Assembly: GCA_029204225.1 (NCBI GenBank)
Contig: CM055107.1
Location: forward strand, 6,356,873 to 6,420,872
Source of the DNA: Diphasiastrum complanatum
Taxonomy: Eukaryota > Streptophyta > Lycopodiopsida > Lycopodiales > Lycopodiaceae
DNA: 64,000 bases
Direction of reading: 5' to 3'
In this document: piece by piece, positions 10,404-20,433 of the stretch
Position numbering within the stretch: the stretch's first letter is position 1
How the letters are laid out: each line of letters begins with the position of its first letter
The notes under the pieces: generated by a model
Told to the model about the DNA's origin: nothing
The model's database searches: none
What the model saw: only the letters and a program-made list of their open reading frames with translations
Program-made: the position numbers and the translations under genes

Positions 10404-10700
10404 AGTTATGGACTCGGCTCATTACATTCGCCGCGTCCATTTACATTTACTTTACTTTATGCATAAGCAGGCCTTGGGCCCTTTTTTATTCATTAGTGAC
10501 ACTTAGACTATATGGTTGGCCTTTGGCCTTATTATTCATTATTAGGCCATTTGGACATATTACTAGAGAGTGGGGGCCTTCTTGGAGGGCGCACTATTTT
10601 CCCTCCCAGTTGGGCCCTAGCCACCGGAAGCTTCCTTTTATGGCTTCCTCTTGGCTATAAGTAGGGAAACTGTGTCATTTGTTATTCAGTTGATGATATT

Positions 10701-10757
<57 letters not shown>

Positions 10758-11017
10758 AGCCTCCTTAATCTCTCTCTTTCTTGCTTTCTAGGGTTAAGTC
10801 TTGCTTATGTGCTGCTTTCATAGCTTAAGTCTTGCAGATTGAATTTGGATCTCTACTTAGAAACTCATATCTATTATATCATGCAGGTATATTGGATGTC
10901 ATACATTTAGATATAAGAAAATTGTTGTACAAAGGCCAATCTTCAAAAGAACTTGCCGATAGTGGAATCTATTTTTCATAGTTTAGCTCTAGATCAGCTG
11001 TGGCTCTATTCGTAACT
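10404..11017 (+). repeat. gypsy-2 5' LTR
   Basis: 614 bp with terminal inverted repeats AGTTA and TAACT instead of the usual TG and CA. A TATA-like CTATAAGTAG (10656-10665) is followed within about 40 bases by a (CT)n array. It is longer than the 3' LTR because of a longer (CT)n array and a segment of about 130 bp near 10838-10985 that the 3' copy has lost. Confidence 0.88.
10703..10755 (+). repeat. (CT)n microsatellite in gypsy-2 5' LTR
   Basis: 53 bases of TC repeat downstream of the LTR TATA box. The matching tract in the 3' LTR (15743-15755) is only 13 bases, so the array has expanded or contracted since insertion. Confidence 0.97.
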
Positions 11018-11030
11018 TGGTATCATAGCA
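11018..11030 (+). other. gypsy-2 primer-binding site
   Basis: TGGTATCATAGCA directly after the LTR end. It matches the initiator tRNA-Met complement TGGTATCAGAGC except for one base. Confidence 0.85.
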
Positions 11031-11260
11031 CTTTCCTGATTGCTGAATTTCAGATCTGATTTTCTGATTGGGTGAACATTTTCCTTGCTGATTTTTTTTC
11101 TCTCTTTGCTGAGGGCTTTTGTCTCTTTGCTGCAACAACATTCAGCACAGTTTGGAGGAGGACCAGCTCCCATCAGAGCATTTTCCTTGGCGGAGCTTTA
11201 GCAGATAGTTAGAGGAAATACTTCCGCTAAATTTGGCGGCCGGAGTTTTTTTTTTTTTTT

Positions 11261-11883
11261 TTGGGCAGATTTTCACGTCCGCCACTTCCTGAGCCACACT
11301 TTGCTCGAGACTTTCGTGATAGGGTACAACTTGCTACCTATTCCGGTTCCTTTGACGGGAACTTATTAGAGAATTGGTTTGCTAAGGTTGACACATATTT
11401 TCAGATCTACCCTAAGACTGATCCTCAGAAGATCCAGTTGGCTGCTTTACATTTAGATGGACCACGTGGCGAGTTTATAGAGCTGATCCTGATCGGAAAG
11501 GGCTCCATTTATGGCATACTTTTCACCGTGACCTCCGTCATGCTATGATTGATCCTCAGTGGCTCGACCGCCAACGTGATACATTCCGTAGTCTCACTCA
11601 GACCAGTGATCTTGCTTCTTATACAGATCAGTTTATGGAGCTTTCTTATCTTTTCACAGATCTACAACCCACTGAGCTTATTTCTCGTTACATTGCTGGG
11701 CTTCGTGGTGCTTTACGTTATGACGTTTCTTCCTTCCGTCCTCCCACACTTGTTGAGGCGATGTCTCTGCCAGTACTTTACAACATAAGTACTCTGACAC
11801 CCTTCCTTCCCGCTTCTCCCGACCCCGTCCTGCTTCATCTTTTCCCGCTACGTCCACCCCTACACCTGCCCCTTCTCTTCTAG
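11261..11883 (+). pseudogene. gypsy-2 gag
   Basis: Frames at 11261-11548 and 11545-11883 together give a gag capsid: YSGSFDGNLLENWFAKVDTYF, IQLAALHLDGPR, DPQWLDRQRDTFRSL, LASYTDQFMELSYLF and the ISRYIAGLR motif. A frameshift near 11490 splits it. Upstream, 11031-11260 is leader ending in a run of about 17 T. The start codon is unclear because no ATG is in a good position. Confidence 0.82.
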
Positions 11884-12545
11884 CTCTCTCCATTGTCCCT
11901 TCATCTCCTCGTCCTCCGACTCCTCGACCTGCTTTTGTCTGACGTTACACGTCTGCAGAGTTCGCTGACCTTCAGCAGAAGCGTCTTTGCTTTCGTTGTA
12001 AGAGTCCTGACCATTTTGCCCGTGATTGCCATCAGCCTCTCCCTACTACTACTGCTGTTTTTTACCATGATGATTCTGATATCTACATTCATATTTCTGG
12101 TGAGCGTTCCACAGATTTACTTCCTGCTACTTGCCATGCTCAGCTTGCCTATGCTACTTGGACAGGGCGTCCTGGTCCTCGCTCCATTCGGTTATGTGTA
12201 CGTATTACAGGTCGTGAGTATATTGCTTTAGTTGATACTGGCAACACTCATTCTTTTATTAGCAGTTATATCACTAGTCGGATCCGTGCTTCACAGCCTC
12301 TCACAGTTGAGGTTGCCAGTTCCCATTCTTTTCCTAGTTCTCAGATGTTTCAGCGTTTACCATATCGCATTGGAGATTTTTCTGGACAGGTAGATCTTTA
12401 CATTATTCCTATGGAGCGTTATGATCTTATCCTTGGTGCTGATTGGTTTGCATCTCTTGGAGCCGTTACACTGGACTTGACACAACAGACATTGACATTT
12501 GTACATGATGCAGTTACACACTCACTTGTTGGCAATGATTCTTAG
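11884..12545 (+). pseudogene. gypsy-2 zinc knuckle and protease
   Basis: A CX2CX4HX4C knuckle (CFRCKSPDHFARDC) is encoded at 11988-12029. The retropepsin motif ALVDTGNTHSFI (about 12225-12260) has an intact Asp-Thr-Gly, and YDLILGADWF is the flap region (about 12420). The frame shifts between the two parts. Confidence 0.85.
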
Positions 12546-12639
12546 GGAGACTTCCAGTTTTTTTTGCAGCCTGCCAAAGGTTCATTGTGCAGCCTTATTA
12601 TTATGTGTTCAGCAGGCAGTACCAGTTCCTCTAGTTTCT

Positions 12640-13590
12640 ACTCCAGCAGCTGTTCCTCAGGTGATCTCTGACTTATTACATCAGTATGCTTTTGTCTTTT
12701 CAGAACCTACGACGCTACCACCATTACGTGACGTGACCCATCATATTGACTTGCGTCCTGGTTCTGCTCCTCCTTCCCGTCCCCCTTATCGTATGTCTTG
12801 ATCTGAGCGTCATGAACTTGAGCTCCATATTACTGCCTTGTTAGATCAGGGTCTCATTGTTCCTAGTCACAGTCCTTTTGGTGCCCCTGTTCTCCTTGTT
12901 AGTAAGAAAGATGGTACCAAACGCCTTTGTACTGATTACCGTGCTTTAAATAAGTTGACTATTCGTAATTAGTACCCTATTCCACACATGGATGACCTCT
13001 TTGACCAGCTCGGTACCGCTAAAATCTTTTCCAAGATAGACCTTCGTTCTGGATATTACCAAACCAGGATGCACCCTTCTGACGAACATAAGACTGCTTT
13101 TCGTACTCATCTCGGTTTATATGAATTTCGTGTGCTTCCTTTTGGTGTTACTAATGGCCCTCCTACGTTCCAGAATGTGATGAATAATGTCATGCTTCCA
13201 CTTCTTGGTCATTGTGTCTTGGTTTATTTTGATGATATTCTTATTTTTAGTCAGTCCTTGCTGAGCATGTTTCCCATCTTTCCTCTGTATTTCAGTTACT
13301 TGTACATCACCAGTTATTTGCTAAGTTGTCTAAATGTTCTTTTGCTGTTTTTGAGATCGAGTTTCTTGGTTTTCTTGTTTGTAATGGACACATTCGTCTG
13401 GACCCTCATAAGGTTTAGGCCATCCAGGATTGGCCTATACCAATTGATATTCATCATGTTCGTATGTTCCTTGGGTTAGCCACTCACCTTCGTCATCCAG
13501 TTCCTCATTTTGCCACTATTGCAGCTCCTCTTCATGCACTTTTGAAGAAGTCTAGTACTTTTCTTTGGACTTCTGATTGTCAGTCAGCGT
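12640..13590 (+). pseudogene. gypsy-2 reverse transcriptase
   Basis: RT motifs in order: PYRMS (then a stop at 12799), [36 protein letters not shown], the [11 protein letters not shown] block and YFDD (tyrosine codon at 13225). Stops at 12799 and 12970 and a frameshift after ILIFSQSL near 13258 disrupt it. The thumb continues in another frame ([22 protein letters not shown]). Catalytic residues are otherwise in place. Confidence 0.9.
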
Positions 13591-14342
13591 TTGATACTTT
13601 TCGTCGTGCTGTTGTTGATGCTGCCGTTATGTGTTTACCATAGTTTGATCAAAAGTTTCTTGTTGAGACTGATGCTAGTAATGTTGGTTTGGGTGCTTTA
13701 CTTCACCAGTCACAATGTATTATTGCTTATGAGTTGCGTCGTCTTCGCTCTTATGAGCAACGTTATTTTGTGCATGAGAAAGAGCTTCTTGCTGTTATCT
13801 ATGCTCTTAAGAAGTGGCGTCATTATCTGTATCGAGTTCCATTTGACATTATTACTGATCACCAGTCTTTACGTGATCTGTCTTCTCAACGTGACCTTAG
13901 TGATCGTCAATTTCGTTGGTTGCAGTTTTTACAGTCTTTTTATTTTTCCATATTGTATCGTCCTGGTCGTGCCAACGCTGCTGCTGATGCATTATCTCGT
14001 CTTCCAGCTTTGTTGAATACACTCGTTTCTACTATTCCTCCATGGTTTGATGATCTACCTGCAGCATATCTTACATGTTCTGATTTTTGTGATGTTTATA
14101 GTTCTGCCCCACCTGTTTCGTCCCGTCCTCATCAGGTATACTCTATTGTTGACAACCGTCTTTATCGTTATGATTCTCTTTGTCTTCCTAGTTCCTTGGG
14201 TATCCGTTCCCAATTGTTGTCGGATGCTCATTCCTCTCCTGTTGGGGGTCACTTTGGTTTTCAGAAGTCTTATGCTCGTCTCAAAGACCATTTCTATTGG
14301 CCCTCTCTTCGATCTGAGCTTGCTGTACTTATCCGTACCTGA
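13591..14342 (+). pseudogene. gypsy-2 RNase H and integrase N-domain
   Basis: Open from 13689, with RNase H motifs VETDASNVGLGALL just upstream, RRLRSYEQRYFVHEKELLAV, TDHQSL, FRWLQFL and NAAADALSRLP. The integrase zinc domain starts at SDAHSSPVGGHFG and YWPSL. A stop at 14341 replaces the first Cys of the CxxC pair region. Confidence 0.88.
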
Positions 14343-14810
14343 CCTTTTTGTCTTCGTAATAAGTACTCCCGTGCTAAATCTGCTGGTTTGCTCCAGAGTT
14401 GGCCTATTCCTCATCGCCAATGGATTGATATATCTATGGACTTTATCCTTGGCCTTCCCCATACCCAGCGTGGTCACGATTCATGTATGGTGGTGGTTGA
14501 CAGGTTCTCTAAACAGGCACATTCTATACCGGTTCGCAGTACTATCACAACATAGCAGTGTGCATGTTTGTTCCTATTAGAGATTTTCTGCCTGCATGGA
14601 TTTCCTCGTACTATCCTTTCTGATCGGGATAGGAAGGATTGGGATCAACATTTATGTTTAGCAGAGTATAGCTATAATAGCTTTGTTAGTACCAGCATAG
14701 GTGTGTCACCATTTTTATTATCTCATGGCTATGCACCTCTTTTACCTGGCATTCCTCTCCCTCCTGAGGATACACCTGTCACACTTGCATCTTTTCTATC
14801 AGGTGCTTGA
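14343..14810 (+). pseudogene. gypsy-2 integrase core with internal deletion
   Basis: WIDISMDFILGLP and VVDRFSKQAH begin the core. HGFPRTILSDRD (about 14590-14625) then runs directly into WDQHLCLAEYSYN, skipping the roughly 60 residues that carry the catalytic Glu. A frame change near 14560 adds to the damage. Confidence 0.86.
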
Positions 14811-15420
14811 GAGCTTATTACCCGTGCCAGTTCTCATTTACATATGTTCAGCAGCGTTATCAGACCTTAGTTGATCGTCACCGCCGCCATGTTGAGTTTC
14901 AGCTTGGAGATATAGTTTATCTATGCCTACGGTTTGCACGTCATCATTTTGTCCAAGGCCATGCTTCTACTGAGAAGCTTGCGCCACGTTATTATGGCCT
15001 TATCACATTTTGGAGGTTCTTAGTCCAGTTACATATCGCTTATAGCTTCCTGCTTTCACACGCGCTTGTGATGTATTCCATGTCAGTTTATTACGTGCTG
15101 CTATTGAGGATGACGCTCCTTGTGATGCTGAGTTTCCTACTGCTCCAGAGTTATTTCCATTTTTACCTGCTGCAATATTACAGGTTCGTCTATACCATAG
15201 TCGATGCCGCTGGCAGATTCAGTTTTTGGTCCAGTGGGATGGTCATCCTATTGAGGAGACCACATGGGAGCCTATTGATTTCTTTTATCATACACCATCA
15301 CTTGCGGATCAGGCTCGTGCTCTTGTTGCACTTGTTGACTGCTCTACATCAGATGTTGTTCTAGCTGTTGATGCACCAGGGCTTGCTGCTACTTGATCCA
15401 GTTTCTTTTCGGCAGTTGGG
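14811..15420 (+). pseudogene. gypsy-2 integrase C-terminus with chromodomain
   Basis: Broken frames give FQLGDIVYL, KLAPRYYG, a DVFHVSLLR-like stretch and then a chromodomain core FLVQWDGHPIEETTWEP (about 15217-15275). Chromodomains at this position define the chromovirus clade and are thought to steer integration to methylated-histone chromatin. Frameshifts occur around 15020 and 15110. Confidence 0.82.
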
Positions 15421-15443
15421 TCTTTTTCTTTTGTGCCAGGGAG

Positions 15444-15890
15444 AGTTATGGACTCGGCTCATTACATTCGCCACGTCCATTTACATTTACTTTACTTTAT
15501 GCATAAGCAGGCCTTGGGCCCTTTTTTATTCATTAGTGACACTTAGACTATATGGTTGGCCTTTGGCCTTATTATTCATTATTAGGCCATTTGGACATAT
15601 TACTGGAGAGTGGGGGCCTTCTTGGAGGGCGCAGTATTTTCCCTCCCAGTTGGGCCCTAGCCACCGGAAGCTTCCTTTCAGGGCTTCCTCTTGGCTATAA
15701 GTAGGGAAACTGTGTCATTTGTTATTCAGCTGATGATATTGATCTCTCTCTCTCTTTAGCCTCCTTAATCTCTCTCTTTCCTGCTTTCTAGGGTTAAGTC
15801 TTGCTTATGTGCTGCTTTCATAGCTTAAGTCTTGCTTATGTGATGCTTTCATAGCATAGCTCTAGATCAGCTGTGGCTCTATTCGTAACG
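15444..15890 (+). repeat. gypsy-2 3' LTR
   Basis: 447 bp, starting AGTTATGG after a short purine-rich AGGGAG tract (15438-15443) and ending CGTAACG. It aligns to the 5' LTR at both ends but has a short CT tract, a small local duplication around 15825-15855 and a deletion of about 130 bp. Confidence 0.88.
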
Positions 15891-15981
15891 AGATACCATG
15901 TAGGAAATCAAGATTCAAGCACCAAGATCTAACTATCAATCAATCTCCACAAGACACAAGAGAGAAGAGGCTGGGCGCCCA

Positions 15982-15985
<4 letters not shown>

Positions 15986-16046
<61 letters not shown>
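15986..16046. repeat. (GA)n microsatellite, left array
   Basis: About 61 bases of pure AG/GA repeat (CT on the copia-B sense strand) inside the LTR. Confidence 0.97.
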
Positions 16047-16049
<3 letters not shown>

Positions 16050-16124
16050 AGAATTAGAATTATTATTATTAACGTCTTTTGGTACCCAAAGGTTCATAAG
16101 ACAAAAGAGAGTACAAAAGGTGAG

Positions 16125-16125
<1 letters not shown>
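16047..16125 (-). mobile_element. LINE 3'-end fragment between GA arrays
   Basis: 79 bp whose minus strand resembles the 3' end of the LINE at 22493-24641: a TTTTGTCTTATGAACC-like run, then AAAAGACGTTAAT, then a short AAT/AATTCT tail. Flanking GA repeats on both sides hide any target duplication. This looks like a severely 5'-truncated LINE copy. Confidence 0.65.

Positions 16126-16218
<93 letters not shown>
16126..16218. repeat. (GA)n microsatellite, right array
   Basis: About 93 bases of uninterrupted GA repeat in the copia-B LTR. Confidence 0.97.
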
Positions 16219-16220
<2 letters not shown>

Positions 16221-16520
16221 ATCAACACAAATAATGGAGAGCAATGCTTAGCCAAATTGAATAATGTGACAAAAAAAGCAAGTATGTACTCTACCTAATT
16301 ACTGAAGTTAGGGCACCTCCAAAAGTCAAGATAGGGCCCCTAAACCAAATTAGACCCCTAAGGACCCACGAGTCAGTACATGACAAAAATTGGGTCCAAC
16401 TGAACTTAAAACAAACTTAAGATGGCCTAAACAACTAAATACCCATGGCTACACAGGTCTCGACCTTTTGGGTCAAAGTAACCTATGGATTAACTTTAGC
16501 ATAACCATTTATTTCTAACA

Positions 16521-16990
16521 GTATCATTCTTGAGAATGGGGTCGTACTCCTCTTGCATAGCATGTTGCCATACCTTCTTATTTGCTGCCTCAACGAATGT
16601 ATGTGGATCTTGTGAATCGAAAATAGTAGTCATAAGTGCATAGTTTGTCTCCTGGTGTCCATGCTGCTGGGCTTGCCTTTGAGACCTTCTAGCCCTTGGA
16701 TTGTTGCTCTCTCCCTTATCCAATATCAAACCATCCTACACAGTTTGCCAGTACCACTTGGGAAACTTCTTCCTTGCAGTTGGTGATGAAGACGGTGAAT
16801 AGGACTCAGCAAATTTGCCACTTTCCTTCTGCTTCCTAGCCTCCTCGGATTCTTCCTCTTGATCACTCATATGATCATCCTGAGGCTCCCCAATATATGG
16901 ATGTGGATCATCAAGTATTGGCACAAATTCATTTGTACCATCCATCTCAAGTTCCTCTATAGGAGGCGTTTGATCTTCTTCGAAGATCAC
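16521..16990 (-). pseudogene. copia-A linker between integrase and RT
   Basis: The minus strand reads an acidic, Ser/Glu/Asp-rich linker, then NYALMTTIFDSQDPHTF, NKKVWQHAMQEEYDPILKND. The frame is cut there by copia-B. One stop near 16735 splits the linker. It joins logically to AKGYAQ at 6264 on the other side of copia-B. Confidence 0.85.
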
Positions 16991-16998
16991 ATCTCGAC

Positions 16999-17822
16999 TT
17001 ATGATCCTCTTCTTGCTAGTAAGATCGTAAAGTCAGTAAGCTTTGCTTTCTTCATTGTATCCCAAGAAAATACACCATGTTGATTTTGCATCCAGCTTCT
17101 TCCTGTTATCCTTGGAAATATGGGCATAGCCCGTGCAACCAAAATCACTCGCAAAGCGCCCACCTTGGGCTTAATGCCGCTAAATGCCTCTTCTAGAGTC
17201 CTGCCTTCCACAACTTTAGTTGGACTTCTATTCAACAAAAACACTGCTGTGTGCATTGCCTCGCCCCAAAAGGAGTTGGGCAACCCCTTTGCCTTGAGCA
17301 TGCACCTTGCACACTCCACAATAGTTCGCTTCTTTCTCTCGGCTACGCCGTTTTGCTGAGGGGTGTGAGGAGCTATAAGTTGCCTTTTGATCCCATTGGC
17401 CTTGTAGAATTCCACAAATTTTGTCTTAATGAACTCTCCACCACTGTCTGACCTGGGCATCTTTATCTTCTTATCTGAATGTTCTTCTACCAAAGCTTTG
17501 AAATTCTGGAAGTACTTGAATGCTTGAGATTTTAGCAACAAGAAATAAATCCAAATCTTGCGTGAGAAGTCATCAATAAAGGTTATAAAGTGAAATGCCC
17601 CCCCTGCAGATTTGGTTTGGGTTGGCCCCCACAAATATGAATGTACCAAGTCAAGTATACCTGCTGCCTTGGTGGTGCTCTCCTTTGGGAAACTTCCGTC
17701 TTTGCTGTTTTCCCATAGCGCAAGCCTTGCAAACTGAAGAGCTTGGCTTAACAACTGGAAGCCCCTCCACCATATGATGCTGGTTCAACACTTGCATGCT
17801 TTGGTAGCCAAGATGTCCATAC
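16999..17822 (-). pseudogene. copia-A integrase
   Basis: A 251-residue frame plus upstream sequence. The HLGYQSMQVLNQHH and CKACAMGKQ zinc region lies near 17820-17700. The core has HSYLWGP, where the usual first catalytic Asp (HSDLWGP) has become Tyr. It also has RSDSGGEF (second Asp) and the QQNGVAERKKRT block (Glu), followed by GLPNSFWGEAM and LLNRSPTK. The pre-integrase part is cut at 17823 by an LTR. Confidence 0.9.
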
Positions 17823-18029
17823 TGTTAGGAATTAATGTTTATTTGATATCCCTTAATGATAGTTTGGCCATGCCTGCGTGCTATTTTTAGGGGCAATTCT
17901 ATTTATAGTAATGGGACAGTTGGAGTACATCTCTTCATCATTGTTGTTCTCTCTCATGTGTATGACTATTCTCTAACAACAATAGGAATCTTGTTGGGTT
18001 ACTTATATGATCAAGTCGGTTTTCTAACA
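17823..18029 (+). repeat. Short LTR of a plus-strand element
   Basis: 207 bp from TGTTAGGAATTAATG to TTTTCTAACA, followed immediately by a perfect TGGTATCAGAGC primer-binding site. It interrupts copia-A in the pre-integrase region. Flank CATAC (17818-17822) is one half of the expected target duplication; the other half was not found. Confidence 0.85.
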
Positions 18030-18041
18030 TGGTATCAGAGC
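18030..18041 (+). other. Primer-binding site, initiator tRNA-Met type
   Basis: TGGTATCAGAGC, an exact match to the usual plant copia primer-binding site and contiguous with the LTR end at 18029. Confidence 0.92.
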
Positions 18042-19080
18042 GTGGTTCAAGATTCGAGAGAACAAGGAGGTATTTCAATGAACAGAATCAATTCACAAGG
18101 GATTGGCCATCATCTTCAAGGAAAAGAGCAGGTGCAGGTGGTGTCCCTAGCCAGCATTCAAGTATGATCTTCAACTACAACGGTGGCAGCTTTGTGGGAG
18201 AAGATCTAGTGCTACAAGGAGGAGCTGAGCTCCAAGGAGGATCTGTTCACTCCAAATCTGAGGTCAGATCACTGGAAGACAGGTCAGGACAGATCGCTGG
18301 AAGACAGGACAGATTATTGAAGTACTGCAAATTATTTGCTGCAAGTTATACTGATCAGATCGCTGAGATTTGTGTGAAAAATCACTAATTCTGCTGTGGA
18401 AAGTCTGCTACAATACTGCAGATTCAAGCACTCGAACAGTTTGCTACAAAACTATAGATTTTTCACTAATAGGCTTGTTGGAGGTTGCTACAGGTCTGCT
18501 GAAACTGATCGCTGGAGATAGTCTTGTGAGAACAGGCAGATTGCTGGATTGCTGAAAATTAGAGCTCCTACTCCAATTGATCGCTGAAAGAGATATCCAC
18601 AGAGAGTCTGGAATCAATTTGTTAAAAACTGGTTGCTGAAGGACAGGGAGAGCAAAGACAATTCTGAAGGAATAGTGCTTGCTGGAATTTGCTGGAAAAG
18701 ATTTAGCAGAAGGAAGTGTCAAAGTTTTGAAGTGTGATGAGTTATCTTCTATGAAGGAGGAGGATTGTCAAACATATTCATGGTATCAGAGCAAGGTTTC
18801 GATCCTAGGACCTGTGATTCATCTATTTCTTGTCTTTGCAAAACAGTCCAGCGATCTGATTCAGATCTTATTCTGGCAAACAGATCTGGTTTGCGAATTT
18901 GATCCAGAATTTGATCCAGCCAGCGATCAGGTCCAGATTAGAAGAAAACAGGTCAGTGATCTGATTACCAGCAATCAGTGATCTAAGCTGAAGAAGCTCT
19001 GAGTTGCACGTCAAAGGACTGTTGGTAACTCCATGCTCTCCATGCAAGTGAACCTCTGGATCGTTCTTTTGAAAACTTGA
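18042..19080 (+). other. Leader or remnant of the plus-strand LTR element
   Basis: No recognisable protein. The stretch is rich in repeated words such as GATCGCTGGAAGACAGG, CAGATCGCTGGA and TTGCTACAA, an imperfect repetitive leader. A second TGGTATCAGAGC occurs at 18781-18792 after ATTCA, so a second LTR boundary or a duplicated primer site may lie there. The element has no pol before gypsy-3 begins. Confidence 0.5.
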
Positions 19081-19380
19081 GGGCATTATCTTGATAATTC
19101 TTTTGGAGAGTGGGGCCCAAACTGTAGAGCTAATCTCTCCCTAATACTAGGTCAGTACGGTCCAAGTGCATGATCTGGAAATTTAGGTTATCCTGATAAC
19201 CTTGAATTTCTCGACCTAGGTTGCTTACCATCGTTTCCCACACTTTCTTGTCCTGAACCTTAGCCAAAGAAACGATATACCGATGCTCACTAGGTGTTTC
19301 TAGTCATTTCATTTCCTTGACTAGGGTGTGTAATCGATGAAGTTTTGGGTTGTCCCATCGTCCACCATTACTCTGACTAA

Positions 19381-20284
19381 CTAATTGCCAACTTCCCATG
19401 CATATGTACAAGGTCGTGAGGCCCAAAATTGAGGGCCAAATGTAATTTTGCTCGTTCCCCAATTATGAATTACATTATCAACTCTTAACCATGGTTGGCC
19501 TAGTAAAACACAATAATTAGCAGGTGATTTCGGTAGATCCATCACCACAAATGTGAGAACATAATGCACTCTTGCTATCTTCACTGGTATGTCAATGACT
19601 ATTCCTTTGGAGTTGACACTCCTTTGATCTACAAGTTTGATTGCAAATGGAGCTAGTTTAAGTGCTCATAGAACCATCTTTTATAAAGCTTTGTATAGAT
19701 TAGGTTAAGTCTTGAATCGCCATCGAAAACTGCGGCTTCTTTTCCATACAATTTATGCTGTATTGGCAAAGTGATATTCTGTTGGTCATTCTTCCATGTC
19801 GTTTTACTCCGGCTTCTTTTCCATACAATTTATGTTGTATTGGCAAAGTAATATTCTGTTGGTCATTCTCCCATGTCGTTCCAATATGTTGCACTTCGTT
19901 GCTAGGCTCATCACCTGCAGAATATAATTGTTCCTCAGCGACTGCTTTATCCTCCTTTAGAATGTCTTTGGCATAAGGCACTATGCTCATAAACTCTTTA
20001 AACATTATGTCCATTCGACTTGAGAGTAAACATGACAATAACTTAGTTCGTGGTTCTTCATGTTCCCGCTTTTGAAACTGTTCATCTCTATGGTGTAATT
20101 GAGTATTTTTCATTGACTCTTGTAACAATCTTGATGGTCTCGCATTACTGTTATGTGCCACTGGAGTTTTTTCTAGGTCTTGAAACTCTTCCATTCCTTT
20201 ACCTTCTGGTATCTGTTGGTTTTGCCCTTCTATTAGGATAATTCTGAGTTGATAAGAGTATTGCATTTGATCGTTCCGGTACAA
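19381..20284 (-). pseudogene. gypsy-3 protease region
   Basis: The minus strand carries a retropepsin C-terminal block, LTFVVMDLPKSPANYCVLLGQPWLR, with the LLGQPWL flap motif near 19490. A polar linker precedes it. The catalytic Asp-Thr/Ser-Gly is not clearly visible. A 77-bp tandem duplication (19733-19886) shifts the frame within the linker. Confidence 0.65.
19733..19886. repeat. 77-bp tandem duplication
   Basis: Two adjacent copies (19733-19809 and 19810-19886) about 94% alike. The length is not a multiple of three, so the second copy is read in another frame. Confidence 0.9.
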
Positions 20285-20433
20285 GCTGAGTTGGTATAGG
20301 TAGATCTTCCTTCATTTTTTTCTGTGCCCTTTGTGCCCTTAGGCTCCTGGTCCACTTGATGTTGCAACCTTGTTGGTCTGATTGATATGTAATTAACTGG
20401 TGCACTAGAAGTCGGCCGTATTGGACAATTCTT

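Larger units (their letters stand above)
10404..15890 (+). mobile_element. gypsy-2: chromodomain Ty3/gypsy element inside copia-B
   Basis: Complete plus-strand structure: 5' LTR, PBS, gag with zinc knuckle, protease, RT (YFDD), RNase H, integrase, chromodomain, polypurine tract and 3' LTR. Flanks GGATA (10399-10403) and AGATA (15891-15895) are a 5-bp target duplication with one change, which cuts the copia-B primer-binding site. Many stops, frameshifts and an integrase-core deletion make it inactive. Confidence 0.92.
6265..16520 (-). mobile_element. copia-B: Ty1/copia element carrying gypsy-2
   Basis: Minus-strand copia with a complete 5' LTR (15899-16520), a primer-binding site split by gypsy-2, a leader (9737-10403), a deleted gag fused to protease, integrase, RT with YVDD, RNase H, a polypurine tract and the start of a 3' LTR (6265-6452). 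About 430 bp of the 3' LTR is missing. The element without gypsy-2 is about 4.8 kb. The family is shared with copia-C at 31461-34867 (matching LTR ends, linker protein and leader repeats). Confidence 0.88.
15899..16520 (-). repeat. copia-B 5' LTR
   Basis: 622 bp from TGTAGGAAATC to TTTCTAACA, beside the remaining CCA of the split primer-binding site (15896-15898). It carries two (GA)n arrays with a LINE tail fragment between them. The right flank GTATC continues copia-A coding sequence, so this marks the copia-B insertion point. Confidence 0.9.
4928..17822 (-). mobile_element. copia-A: host Ty1/copia element of the nested stack
   Basis: Three separated minus-strand blocks (17822-16521, 6264-5901 and 5247-4928) read in the normal copia order: integrase, linker, RT N-terminal half, RT C-terminal half. 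They are best explained as one element split by copia-B and by a MITE, and cut at the left by gypsy-1. About 100 bp between the linker and the AKGYAQ motif is missing at the copia-B left junction. Gag and protease are not found; the 5' side is cut by the LTR element at 17823. Confidence 0.82.

Noticed and set aside
15984-16244. Open frames of alternating Ser-Leu across GA/CT tracts (also 28219-28319, 62332-62873)
   Set aside because: Translations of dinucleotide repeats have no stops by composition; they are not genes.
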